A stretch of 64,000 bases of DNA from Terrirhizobium terrae (lineage in GTDB: Bacteria; Pseudomonadota; Alphaproteobacteria; Rhizobiales; Rhizobiaceae). Location of the stretch: the NCBI RefSeq assembly GCF_030323265.1, contig NZ_CP104990.1:124001-188000 (forward strand), in the 5' to 3' direction. The translations under genes were made by a program, and so were the position numbers. Shown piece after piece: positions 37,491 through 46,259 of this stretch. Under the pieces are notes generated by a model. That model made no database searches and was not told the DNA's origin. It worked only from the letters and a program-made list of their open reading frames with translations. Every line of letters starts with the position of its first letter. Within the stretch, counting starts at the first letter, position 1.

Positions 37491-37631
37491 ATGACGCGAG
37501 AGTCGATCTCGATCGTGACGAGCGGACCTCATGGCGCGATAGTTGTAGCGGGAATAGCGACCTTCGTTGTTGTCGCCATGTGGCTCCTGTTCTACTGGCT
37601 CGTATTTCTCCCAAGGGGTGCCGCACCATGA
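37491..37631 (+). CDS. 46-residue single-TM protein, probable small oxidase subunit
   Basis: A short frame from ATG 37491 to TGA 37629-37631 encodes MTRESISIVTSGPHGAIVVA followed by the hydrophobic span GIATFVVVAMWLLFYWLVFL and a short RGAAP tail. One TM helix of about 23 residues is predicted. Its TGA overlaps the ATG of oxidase subunit II (ATGA), the same coupling used by all other genes in the operon. This argues that it is real. B-family (ba3-like) oxidases often have a small extra TM subunit. A second, better ribosome site (GAGGAAAACA) precedes an ATG at 37451 in another frame; a frameshift joining the two cannot be excluded. Confidence 0.65.
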   Translation: MTRESISIVTSGPHGAIVVAGIATFVVVAMWLLFYWLVFLPRGAAP

Positions 37632-38191
37632 CCGTTGGCGAGCACCGATCTGAAAGCGCTGCTGTCGCTGAGAAGATAGAGCGGCGGTGGGCGGCAATCT
37701 CAATTCTCATCATCGTTTTCCTGACCGCTATGGCCGCCGTTGCGGGCATACATCAAGCGACGATGCCCCAAAGTCGGGTCGAGCTAATCGATCCGGAGAG
37801 AATTCATTTATCCGGTGAGTTTGTCGAAACGAACCTCGGGTCTGCCGTAGAGCCTGACGGTTCCGTTACGCTGCGGGTCGTAGCTCAACAATACTCCTTC
37901 ACCCCTCAATGCATCGTCGTGCCGGTCGAGACGAAAGTGACGATCAGAGGAACGAGCGCCGATGTCGTCCATGGCCTCATCATCCAGCAGACCAACGTCA
38001 ATGCGATGCTTGTTCCCGGATACGTCTCGGAGCAAGTGGCGCGTTTTCCCAAAACCGGTGATCACCTGATGCCGTGCCAGGAGTTCTGCAGCGTGGGACA
38101 CGAAGGAATGTGGGCGATGGTGAAGGTCGTCGAGCGCGAAGAATTCAAGGCGCTTTCAGCAGGCAAGCAGAGGATCAGCTGTGTTAAATAG
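37628..38191 (+). CDS. Cytochrome c oxidase subunit II (CuA protein)
   Basis: 187 residues. One TM helix near the N-terminus (AAISILIIVFLTAMAAVAGI), then a periplasmic cupredoxin domain with the binuclear CuA motif C-x-E-x-C-x-x-x-H-x-x-M (CQEFCSVGHEGM) and an upstream CuA His (DVVHGLII). The single TM helix and short length are typical of B-family (ba3-type) oxidases rather than the two-TM aa3 type. It accepts electrons from the operon's cytochromes. It overlaps the previous small gene by 4 bp and the subunit I gene by 11 bp. Confidence 0.93.
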   Translation: MTVGEHRSESAAVAEKIERRWAAISILIIVFLTAMAAVAGIHQATMPQSRVELIDPERIHLSGEFVETNLGSAVEPDGSVTLRVVAQQYSFTPQCIVVPVETKVTIRGTSADVVHGLIIQQTNVNAMLVPGYVSEQVARFPKTGDHLMPCQEFCSVGHEGMWAMVKVVEREEFKALSAGKQRISCVK

Positions 38192-39805
38192 TCGACGTCT
38201 AATCCTCGCACATTTCTGGTTTGCCTTTGGCGTGTTCGGTTTCGCGCTGTTGCTGGGCGCATGGCAAATGTTCATCCGTAGCCCATTGGCGTCGTGGATC
38301 GGTAACCCCGAGTGGTACTATCGGTCGGTAACAGCCCATGGAACTATCATGGGCTACGTTTTCCCAACGCTGATTGCGATGGGATTTGGCTATGCCATCA
38401 CTGAGAGCGCGCTGAAGACGACACTCTACGGCATCCGCTGGGCCTGGACGGGCATCTGGATGATCCTCGTCGGGGCCATAATGGCGATGATCCCTGTGTC
38501 TGCCGGCCTTGCTTCCGTTCTGTATACCTTCTATCCGCCGATGATCGGCAACCCCTTCTACTATATAGGGGTCGTACTCGTTGTGGTCGGGTCATGGATT
38601 TGGGTGGCGTTGATGCCCATCAACCTCGCCCGATGGAAGCGCTCCAACCCGGGAGCGCCGGTCCCGTTGGCGATGTATGCGAATGTCGCCGGATCCTTTC
38701 TGTGGGGATGGACTGCCGTCGGTGCCTCGCTTGAGCTTATTTTTCAAATAATTCCTGTAGCAGTCGGACTTCGCTCGACAATCGACGCTGGCCTTGCTCG
38801 AGTATTCTTCTCTTGGACCCTGCATGCCATCGTCTATTTCTGGCTGTTCCCGACCTATATCGCCTACTACACGATCGTTCCGAGGGCGATCGGGGGAAGC
38901 TCTACAGTGACTCGATGGCTCGGATATCTTTCGTGCTCTTCCTCGTCGTGGCCATGCCGATCGGCATACATCACACGTTCGCAGATCCGATGGTCGGCGC
39001 TGGCTTCAAGTTCATTCATTCAGCTTTCACGGCAATCGTTGCACTGCCAACCTTGCTCACGGTGTTCACGATATGCGCCTCCGTCGAGATTGCCGGGAGA
39101 TTGCGTGGAGGTCGCGGAGCATTCGGGTGGCTAGTGGCGCTACCTTGGCGTAATCCGACCATGCTTGCGGTCGCATTCTCCTTCATCATGTTGGGGTTCG
39201 GCGGCGCAGGCGGGTTGATCAACATGAGCTATCAGCTTGATGCGTCGATCCATAATACCCAGTGGATCACAGGACATTTCCACCTGATCTTCGGCGGCGC
39301 GATCGTCATCATGTACTTCGTGATTGCCTATGATCTTTGGCCCCATCTCACCGGGCGGAAATTGCAAGATCTCTCGCTTATGCGGCTCCAGCTATGGCTT
39401 TGGTTCATCGGAATGATCGTCACCACATTTCCTTGGCACTATGTCGGGATACTGGGGATGCCGAGGCGAATGGCCTACTACGACTATTCGCATCCTGCCG
39501 TTGCCGATCAAGCGATGCCGGTTGTCCTCTCGGCGGTCGGCGGGCTAATCCTGGTCGTCTCAGCGATCTTGTTCTTTGTCGTGCTGATCCGTGGACATCG
39601 ATCGCCGATCGCAAACCCAGGTGAATATCAGTTCGCAGTCGCAGTTCATCCGCCGCAACGTGTGCCTGTTGCCTTAAACAGTCATGGCCTGTGGGTCGCG
39701 CTGATGATCGGTTTGACGGCAACCAACTACGGGTTCCCGATCCTTCAGCTAGCCTTCCGCAGTGACACCTCCGTTCCGGCAATTTACGTTGGGGTGCAAA
39801 AATGA
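38181..39805 (+). CDS. Heme-copper oxidase subunit I, B-family-like (frameshifted near 38900)
   Basis: The first frame has the low-spin haem His (YRSVTAHGTIMGYVFPTLIA), many TM helices and the CuB His/Tyr motif WTLHAIVYFWLFPT (His-x-x-x-Tyr). One base is lost near 38900, in an AAGCTC stretch; the second frame continues with the CuB pair GIHHTFADP and the two haem ligands TGHFHLIFGG. Total about 541 residues. GTG 38181 is the start, inside the end of subunit II. No subunit III gene is present. This should be the O2-reducing proton pump subunit of a ba3-like enzyme, expected to have high oxygen affinity. Confidence 0.92.
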
Positions 39806-40593
39806 ACGGAGAGCGCCTTTTCAGTTTAGCCAACCGTTGGTTTTCGACGAGTGTCGCCCTAACGGTCATCATCTTTCTGCTTTCGGCCATAATCGGGTTT
39901 CTCCTGCTGCCATACGCAGATGAGGATAGTCGCTTCGCAAGCTTGTGGGACGCCATCTGCAGTGCTGCGGGCTTTCCGGTCAGCCGGTCGGCGACAGATG
40001 TTATCGTGCCCGAATTCAAGGTATCTTCCGCAACCTTCGATGTCGCAGGGCTCAGATCGCCGGAAGCCGTTTCGATCGGGCGTGGCGCAACGCTCGCGCA
40101 GCAATGCGCGATCTGTCACGGCCCTGAAGGGGTGAGCCGGGCCGACTCTCCGAACCTTGCTGGCCAGTATGCTGCGGTTATCTACAAGCAACTACACGAC
40201 TTCAAATCCGGCGCCCGGGTGAACGCGACCATGAGCCCGTTCGCGGTGAACATGTCGGAGCAGGATATGCTCGATTTGGCATCCTACTACGCCTACCTCC
40301 CGCGGCTTCCATCCAAACAGGGCGCTGGTTCCACGCCAGTGCCACTGATTGTCGCGAATGGCGCGCCGATGCGTGGCATCGCCCCTTGTGGCTCGTGCCA
40401 CGGCGGAATAGAGAGGAAGGAAGGCAGTCCTTGGCTCAACGGGCAGTCGGCGACCTATATTGAGGCGCAATTGAACGCGTTCGCATCGGGTGCCCGCAGA
40501 AACGATACCAGCCAGCAGATGAGAAACGTGGCGCGGGCTATGACGCCGGAAGAAATCAGGGCTGCTGCTGCCTATTATGCCTCGTTCCAATAG
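39802..40593 (+). CDS. Membrane-anchored dihaem cytochrome c, c4-like
   Basis: 263 residues. One TM anchor near the N-terminus (STSVALTVIIFLLSAIIGFL, residues about 16-36) is followed by two c-type domains with CAICH and CGSCH motifs, each with a Met-containing helix (MSPFAVNMSEQDMLDLASYY; MRNVARAMTPEEI). It overlaps subunit I by 4 bp and is the last gene of the operon, so a direct electron donor to CuA of this oxidase is likely. It is paralogous in plan to the first cytochrome at 35462, which lacks the anchor. Confidence 0.92.
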   Translation: MNGERLFSLANRWFSTSVALTVIIFLLSAIIGFLLLPYADEDSRFASLWDAICSAAGFPVSRSATDVIVPEFKVSSATFDVAGLRSPEAVSIGRGATLAQQCAICHGPEGVSRADSPNLAGQYAAVIYKQLHDFKSGARVNATMSPFAVNMSEQDMLDLASYYAYLPRLPSKQGAGSTPVPLIVANGAPMRGIAPCGSCHGGIERKEGSPWLNGQSATYIEAQLNAFASGARRNDTSQQMRNVARAMTPEEIRAAAAYYASFQ

Positions 40594-40795
40594 ATCCTCA
40601 GATCCAATGGCGGGACGCTTTGCAGTCTGAGGAAGGTTACCCGCGGACACAGCGTTCGTATCTAGATAGGCCAGCTAGAGGGCTGACGTCGACCGAATAT
40701 TGGGCTAAATGGTTGCCCTAACCAGCCAGCTGAAGCGCATCCGGAACAGTTACCGATTCTGAACTGGGTCCTTCGGCCTACAGACGGCAACGGAT

Positions 40796-42307
40796 ATGAG
40801 ACCTTTTCTACCCTCGAAGAACCTTCTCCCCAAGGCTCTCGCGGCGTGGGCAGTTGCCGCTATCGCCGCATTATGCCTGCTCGCCACCTATCAGTATCGA
40901 TGGGGAGTGGCGGAGCTTTCGGAGCAGGTCCGTGCAACAAATCTGTTGTTGGCTGAAAGATTAGCTCAACACGACGCGCATCTGTCAGCGTTGGGGGCTA
41001 TGGTGAGAATGTCACCGGACGAGCCGTCGTCTAACATTCAAGGGCTAGCGGATAACATCGTCACTCGGTACCCGCGGATCAAAGAGATCGCGACATTACG
41101 GATCCGTGGACAAGATGTGAGCACCGTCTCGTATGGAGCCGCTAAAAAGCCCGCCGTCGAGTTGGTACGCGATTCCGACGGCCTGCCGACTTTGGGGCAG
41201 GTGGGAGAAGTGGTGACAAGGGCCACGGCATCCGCCAATGCCTATGACATCTTTAAGCTCGTGGCTCCGGATCGGATGTTGCGACTGCGTATAGATGCCG
41301 ACGAGTTGCTGGGTGTTGATGACTTTCCTCCCGAATATTCCGTGACGTTGCTGTTGGGAGATCAGGTGATCTCCTCTCACCAGGCGGTTGGAAGGTCGCT
41401 CATCTCCGCGGAAAAATATCAGGTATCCAACAATGCCCATCAGCCCGTGAGGCTGCAGGTCGGGCGCAGCTTCGGTGTCTTGGAGCTGCTCCCACCGAGA
41501 CTTGTTGTGCCAATCCTCCTGATATTAGCTGGAACTGCTTGGCTTTTCGTACTCTATTTGGAGGCAAGCAGGGAGCGCCGTAGGCATGAACGACGAGCGA
41601 TGCTGCTTGAGCAGAACGCAAAGCTTGCGCATGCCGGGCGCGTCAACGCGCTCGGCGAATTGGCTTCCGGCATAGCCCACGAATTGGCACAACCGGTCGC
41701 GGCAATGTTGAGCCAAAGCCAGGCGGCTCGCCGGGCGATGTCGATGGGCCGATCCGATATTCTCGATCAGGCGCTGGACGCCAACATCCGTGAAGCCAAG
41801 CGAGCCGGCGATATTCTTAGCCGCATGCGTGCTTATGTCTCCGGCGCGGCTGCGCAAATGGAGAAGGTAAGCCTTGCCGATGCGTTGGGCGGCGCGCTGC
41901 GGATCGTGGAGTCTGATGTCGAACAGCGCGGAATTTCTCTTCACGTAAACTTCCCGGAGAAGCCGATCTGGGTTGAGATTGATGTCATTGCCTTTCAACA
42001 GGTCATACATAACCTGATCCGCAACGCTGCCGATGCAGTAGCGCATCTCCCCGACCCTGAGATAGCCCTCGCAGTGGAGGGCGAGGGAAATCTCGTCACG
42101 ATAACGGTGTCCGATAATGGGCCCGGAATCGAGCCGCTTTCGCTGCAGCATATATTCGAGCCGTTCTTCACGACGAAAGCCGACGGGATGGGGCTAGGCT
42201 TACCTCTATCCGCCCGCCTGATAGAAATGATGAATGGTTCGATCGATGCCCGTAACAATGGCGGCGCATGCTTCACGATCCGCCTGCCGTTGGAAGGTGC
42301 CGCATGA
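40796..42307 (+). CDS. Membrane-bound sensor histidine kinase with periplasmic domain
   Basis: 503 residues. TM1 (ALAAWAVAAIAALCLLATYQ, residues about 14-33), a periplasmic domain of about 200 residues, TM2 (VVPILLILAGTAWLFVLYL, near 240-260), then a short coiled coil and the HisKA helix GELASGIAHELAQPVAAM with phospho-acceptor near His295. HATPase: NLIRNAADAV, DNGPGI, FFTTKADGMGLGLPLS. The plan is like DctB/TtrS kinases. It overlaps the following response regulator by 4 bp and lies 202 bp after the oxidase operon, so it may control that operon. The periplasmic ligand is unknown. Confidence 0.92.
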   Translation: MRPFLPSKNLLPKALAAWAVAAIAALCLLATYQYRWGVAELSEQVRATNLLLAERLAQHDAHLSALGAMVRMSPDEPSSNIQGLADNIVTRYPRIKEIATLRIRGQDVSTVSYGAAKKPAVELVRDSDGLPTLGQVGEVVTRATASANAYDIFKLVAPDRMLRLRIDADELLGVDDFPPEYSVTLLLGDQVISSHQAVGRSLISAEKYQVSNNAHQPVRLQVGRSFGVLELLPPRLVVPILLILAGTAWLFVLYLEASRERRRHERRAMLLEQNAKLAHAGRVNALGELASGIAHELAQPVAAMLSQSQAARRAMSMGRSDILDQALDANIREAKRAGDILSRMRAYVSGAAAQMEKVSLADALGGALRIVESDVEQRGISLHVNFPEKPIWVEIDVIAFQQVIHNLIRNAADAVAHLPDPEIALAVEGEGNLVTITVSDNGPGIEPLSLQHIFEPFFTTKADGMGLGLPLSARLIEMMNGSIDARNNGGACFTIRLPLEGAA

Positions 42308-42885
42308 TCTATCTCATCGATGACGATGGATCGGTACGGGAGGCGCTCACGCTCCTGCTTACGACATATGGTAAGGAGGTCGCCGGATTTCCTGATGCCA
42401 TTCATTTCCTTGCGCATGTCGACAAAACCAAGCCCGGCATCGTAATTTCAGATCTCCGGATGCCGACAACGAGCGGTTTGCAGCTTTTGAGCAAGCTTGA
42501 AGAGCTAAAGATCGATTGGCCCGTGATAATGATAACCGGTCACGGAGATGTCGAAGCCTGTCGTCGCGCTTTCAAAGCTGGCGTGACGGATTTCTTCGCG
42601 AAGCCTGTCGATGAACACGTGCTTATGGATGCCATAACGCAGTGCGAAAATCAGCTGGCTGAGATCATTGGACGTGGCGAAGTTCGCTCACTTTTAGATC
42701 AGCTTACAGCTCGCGAGCGTGAGGTTGTGGAACTCGTATCGAAAGGCCTCGGCACCAAGGAAATCGCAACTGCTTTGGAGATCTCAGCAAGAACCGTTGA
42801 TAGCCATCGCGCAAGCGTGGCCGTCAAATTGGGCACACACGCTGTGGCAGAGCAAACGCGTCTCTGGCTGGCCGGGTATCCGTAA
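42304..42885 (+). CDS. FixJ/TtrR-type response regulator (REC + LuxR HTH)
   Basis: 193 residues. Receiver: IDDDG, phospho-acceptor D50 (VISDLRMPTTSG), T82 region MITGHGD, Lys in FAKPV. HTH: LTAREREVVELVSKGLGTKE and SARTVDSHRASVAVKLG. The recognition helix differs from the other three FixJ-type regulators here, so its DNA site should also differ. Co-expressed with the kinase through a 4-bp ATGA overlap. Likely targets are the oxidase operon upstream and the GlcG-like gene downstream. A palindrome overlaps its stop codon. Confidence 0.93.
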   Translation: MIYLIDDDGSVREALTLLLTTYGKEVAGFPDAIHFLAHVDKTKPGIVISDLRMPTTSGLQLLSKLEELKIDWPVIMITGHGDVEACRRAFKAGVTDFFAKPVDEHVLMDAITQCENQLAEIIGRGEVRSLLDQLTAREREVVELVSKGLGTKEIATALEISARTVDSHRASVAVKLGTHAVAEQTRLWLAGYP

Positions 42886-42895
42886 TTATACGGAT
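42878..42895. promoter_or_regulatory. Palindrome upstream of the GlcG-like gene
   Basis: ATCCGTA-ATTA-TACGGAT is a perfect 7-bp dyad with a 4-nt centre, covering the last codons and the TAA of the regulator gene and 84 bp before the next ATG. It could be an operator for the GlcG-like gene. A shared feature with the dyad at 35283 is the paired TAC/GTA elements. Confidence 0.45.
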
Positions 42896-42978
42896 GCGGC
42901 TCCGTGAAAGCCCCAATTTTTACAAGACCTATGACGGTTTAAGTTCTCCAAGAGGAAACTCGACACCCTGGAGAAAAA

Positions 42979-43467
42979 ATGAAACACGTCCTTCTTTCAA
43001 CCGCGTTCGTTGCCGTCCTAGCTGTCCCTACATTTGCTCAGGATACCGTAAGCCAGAAAAGCATAGGCACCGGGTTGGCAGTCGAAATCGCCCAGTCGGC
43101 CGTTGCTGCCTGCTCCGCGGAGGGTTACAACGTAACCGCTTCGGTAGTGGATCGCGCCGGCGTCCCGCTGGCTCTGGTCCGTGCTGAGGCTGCCGGCACC
43201 CATACCGCCGGTGCCGCGACGGCTAAAGCGTTCACCTCGTCCTCGTCACGCAATCCAACCAGCGCTATGGCTGATGCGGTTAAAAACAATCCCGTAGCCG
43301 CCGGCTTGGTCGATATTCCGGGCTTTCTGGTTTTGGCGGGTGGCGTCCCGGTCAAGTCGGGCAAGGAAACGATCGGCGCAATCGGCGTAGCAGGTGCTCC
43401 TGGCGGCAATCTGGACGAGGCTTGCGCAAACAAGGCTATCGAGAAGTATGCCGATCGCCTGAAGTAG
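42979..43467 (+). CDS. Exported GlcG/HbpS family protein (DUF336)
   Basis: 162 residues with a Sec signal peptide (VLLSTAFVAVLAVPTFAQ, cleavage after Ala). The mature part is a GlcG/HbpS domain: MADAVKNNPVAAGLVDIPGF, VLAGGVPVKSGKETIGAIGV and AGAPGGNLDEACANKAIE. HbpS of Streptomyces binds haem and works with a two-component system, and related GlcG proteins sit in glycolate or oxidase loci. Here it follows the kinase/regulator pair, so it may be a periplasmic haem or redox sensing partner of that kinase. That link is inference. Confidence 0.88.
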   Translation: MKHVLLSTAFVAVLAVPTFAQDTVSQKSIGTGLAVEIAQSAVAACSAEGYNVTASVVDRAGVPLALVRAEAAGTHTAGAATAKAFTSSSSRNPTSAMADAVKNNPVAAGLVDIPGFLVLAGGVPVKSGKETIGAIGVAGAPGGNLDEACANKAIEKYADRLK

Positions 43468-43849
43468 CGGCGATCATCGATCGCCCAAGGCCACCTTCTT
43501 GGGCGTCGTCTTGATCGAGACGCGGGCATTGAAGGCTATGGTGACACCGCATCTCGTATGCGGTGTCACCTTGATTATCAGTTTTCAGCGAGCAACTCGG
43601 ATTTCAAAGGCGCCCTTGGTTGTGCGCGGTCTTTCAGTCGGTTTCCGGTAGAAAAACATCAGCGGGCCGAGGAGGTGGAATAATACAAGACCGAAAAAGC
43701 TCTTTGGTCTAAATCGCTATTCCCGTACTCAACACAACGGTTCAGTAGGCCACCAGCTGCTATCACATATCAGCGCTGCACATATGAAGCATGCGTCTCC
43801 GTAAGATGAGATCATAAGGCGCGTCGCTGTTGCACATGAAAGTCTTTAA
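43468..43849. terminator. Terminator hairpins and intergenic region after the GlcG-like gene
   Basis: The 382-bp gap holds two hairpins. CGCCCAAG-loop-CTTGGGCG (43482-43505) starts 15 bp after the stop. GGTGACACCGCAT-CTCGT-ATGCGGTGTCACC (43540-43570) is a perfect 13-bp stem followed by TTGATTATCAGTTTTC. Together they should end transcription of the oxidase/two-component region. CACATAT occurs twice around a CAGCGCTG palindrome near 43763-43785. No gene recognised. Confidence 0.6.
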
Positions 43850-44077
43850 ATGGATTGGGTCCCTATCGTCTTCGTCACGTTCAAGGCTCTCGCGCTGGGC
43901 ATTGCCATGTTCTTCGCCATCAAATGGCACTATGATCAGGGAGGGAAGGGGGACACACGAGCGCTGTTGCGTACCGGCAGTACGATGGCCCTTGTCTTCC
44001 TACTGGCTTTGCTCGGCGTCGGTTTCGTTGCGTTCGAGCTTAGCGGAATGCTCGGTTTGGATCTGAGCTTACCATGA
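43850..44077 (+). CDS. Small two-TM membrane protein of unknown function
   Basis: 75 residues: one helix at the N-terminus (WVPIVFVTFKALALGIAMFF), a positively charged loop (KWHYDQGGKGDTRALLR) and a second helix (TMALVFLLALLGVGFVAFEL). The regular hydrophobic pattern and clean start/stop suggest a real gene, but there is only a weak ribosome site and I recognise no family. It stands alone between the GlcG-like gene and the OmpR-type regulator. Confidence 0.55.
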   Translation: MDWVPIVFVTFKALALGIAMFFAIKWHYDQGGKGDTRALLRTGSTMALVFLLALLGVGFVAFELSGMLGLDLSLP

Positions 44078-44450
44078 TCGCATCGCGACTAATCTACCCG
44101 CTCCAAGGCCTCGCTTCGCCCGCCGCTTCGTAATCTTGATTCCCGATTAGCGGTTCGTCGGCGCGGTTCATGTCGCTCCGCCACGCCAGGGAAAGCTGTC
44201 GGCGTCTCTGGAAACATGCGGACGTTGTCAACCTGCGTCCATTCTAAGTTTGGCGTGTTTGCATATCTCCCAAGCGTCTCGCCTTTAGGAAGATAGAAGG
44301 CTCCAAGCCCTGCGACATAACGCCGTATCTATAAAAAGATGCATTTAAAATGAATGTTTATACGCCTAGATACCTGTGAGCCGGGATAGGAGCGGCATAA
44401 CGTGGGCCACGTTAGCCCATGGGATATTAAAGCAGGAAGCAACGGCCGCC
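44078..44450. other. Intergenic region (373 bp) before the OmpR-type regulator
   Basis: No gene recognised. The last third is AT-rich. CATTT-A-AAATG (44342-44352) is a small dyad about 100 bp before the regulator start and may be part of its promoter. Confidence 0.4.
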
Positions 44451-45201
44451 ATGAAACATATTCTACTGGTAGATGATGGGTCTAATGCGATCGAGCTGAC
44501 GGCGGCTTACCTCTCTCGTTTTGGCTTCCGCGTCACCTCTGCCCGTGACAGTCAGCAGATCAAGAAAGTTATCCTGGCAGAAGTCGTCGACGTCGTCGTT
44601 GTCGACCTCGACATGCGTCAAGAGAATGGCTTGGACATCGTTCGTATTTTGGCATCACTTTCAGATGCGCCGATGATCATCATCAGTGGGAACCGCGTCG
44701 AGGAAGCTGACAAGGTCGTCGGCCTCGAGCTAGGGGCAAGCGATTATCTTACGAAGCCGTTTGGGAATAGAGAGCTGCTCGCCCAGAATCCGCTCGCTCG
44801 CGCGAAGGAGAAGTGACGCTACCGTTCAACGAGAAACGAAAGCCTACTCCTTCGAGGGATGGACGCTCCACGCAAAGCAACGAGTTCTTCAACCAACAGC
44901 CGGTCGAGACAAGAGATTGACGGCGGCCGAATTCAACCTGCTCGTAGCGTTTTTGCGCGCACCTCGGCAAATCCTGTCACGCGAACAGTTGATTGCTGCG
45001 TGTCGTCTGAACAACGACGCGATCTTCGATCGGAGCATAGACGTCACGGTTTTGCGTCTCCGGCGAAAGCTGGAGGTTGAGCCGGCAGCTCCCAAACTCA
45101 TCAAGACGAAGCGTGGTTTGGGTTATCTTCTCGAGGCCCATGTTGAGCTTCATGAGACCCCGAAACTACAGCGTGATGCCAGGAAGACATCTTATCGATA
45201 A
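44451..45201 (+). CDS. OmpR/PhoB-type response regulator (frameshifted near 44783)
   Basis: ATG 44451 begins MKHILLVDDG. The receiver has phospho-acceptor D52 (VVVVDLDMRQENGL), ISGNR and K in YLTKPF. A shift near 44783 (one base missing in GCCCAGAATC) joins the linker ELLARIRSLARR and the winged-helix domain (KRLTAAEFNLLVAFLRAPRQ, LSREQLIAACRLNND, RSIDVTVLRLRRKLE, KRGLGYLLEAHV). Full length about 250 residues. It is followed 10 bp later by a methyltransferase gene, so they share an operon. No kinase is adjacent; it may be phosphorylated by an orphan kinase. Confidence 0.85.
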
Positions 45202-45211
45202 GGAGCCGGCT

Positions 45212-46033
45212 GTGAGCAATAGAGTTGCTGACAATCAGAACGCGGTGCCTGGTACTGAACTCAATGTGGATCGTATGCCAGCATATCTGCTTTTCGCACG
45301 TCTCGGTAAGAGGGTTCTCAGGCCTGGTGGGCGTCATATGACGCATGACCTCGTTTCTGGACTTTCTGTAACCGAGCTGGATGACGTTGTTGAGTTCGCT
45401 CCGGGGCTTGGAGGAACAGCGTTACGGCTTCTTGCAGAACATCCGAAGAGCTATGTGGGGGTGGAACGCGATCGCGATTGTGCACGCATCGCCGCCGAAA
45501 GCATGACGTGGTTCACTCAAGCTTCGGTCAGGGTAGGGCAGGCCCACGCAACCGGATTGGACAGCGGCTCGGCGAGCGTCGTCGTCGGCGAAGCTATGCT
45601 GACCCTGAACCCGGATGCACGCAAGCACGAGATCGTCGCCGAGGCATCGAGGCTTCTTCGACCCGGTGGACGCTATGGGATCCACGAGCTTTGTCTGGTG
45701 CCCGACGAGATGCCGCAGGCAGAAAGGCGAGAGATTGCCCGCCACCTCTCGGAAGTTCTGCACGTCGCCGCACGACCCTATACTATATCGGAATGGTCGG
45801 ACTTGCTCGGCCTCTATGGATTTAAGGTCAAGCGGTCCGGCTTCGGCAGAATGGCGCTTTTGAATCCGCTCAGGATCGTTGCCGACGAAGGAATTTTCGG
45901 CGCGTTTCGTTTTGCGCGCAATGTCGCGAGAGATCCCAAGGCGAGAAGTCGATTGGTCGCGATCCGCAGCACGCTTAAGAGATATCGCAACGATATCTCA
46001 GCAGCTTATTTCATCGCCGAGAAACAAGGATGA
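45212..46033 (+). CDS. Class I SAM-dependent methyltransferase
   Basis: 273 residues from GTG 45212, which has AAGGAG six bases upstream; a longer frame reaches back into the regulator gene without support. SAM motif I is DVVEFAPGLGGTALRLLAEH with the acidic end of strand 2 in VGVERD. Motif post-II is SASVVVGEAMLTL and the region RLLRPGGRYGIHEL is motif III/IV-like. It resembles small-molecule methyltransferases of the UbiE/arsenite-type fold, but lacks the conserved cysteines of ArsM. It is coupled to the OmpR-type regulator. Substrate unknown. Confidence 0.82.
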   Translation: MSNRVADNQNAVPGTELNVDRMPAYLLFARLGKRVLRPGGRHMTHDLVSGLSVTELDDVVEFAPGLGGTALRLLAEHPKSYVGVERDRDCARIAAESMTWFTQASVRVGQAHATGLDSGSASVVVGEAMLTLNPDARKHEIVAEASRLLRPGGRYGIHELCLVPDEMPQAERREIARHLSEVLHVAARPYTISEWSDLLGLYGFKVKRSGFGRMALLNPLRIVADEGIFGAFRFARNVARDPKARSRLVAIRSTLKRYRNDISAAYFIAEKQG

Positions 46034-46259
46034 TGTCGTGACTTTGGATATCGTATCGGACGCCTCTTCATTTCCGTTGTGCTTACAATCTGTAGGCTAG
46101 ATTTGTTGCCGAGCGCAGCAAACAAGACGTGATGGCAACTGATCTAATAGAGAAATCCATGATTTGGTAAGCAAAGGAGGCTGCGGAAGCCCTGTGGACA
46201 TTGACTCCTAGATGTTCTGATTCAATTACGAACATGTCCCGCCAAATAGGAGTTAACTG

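Noticed and set aside
43482..43570. The two strong hairpins as a possible small RNA or riboswitch
   Set aside because: Their place just after an operon end and simple stem-loop form are better explained as terminators; there is no adjacent promoter or conserved core.
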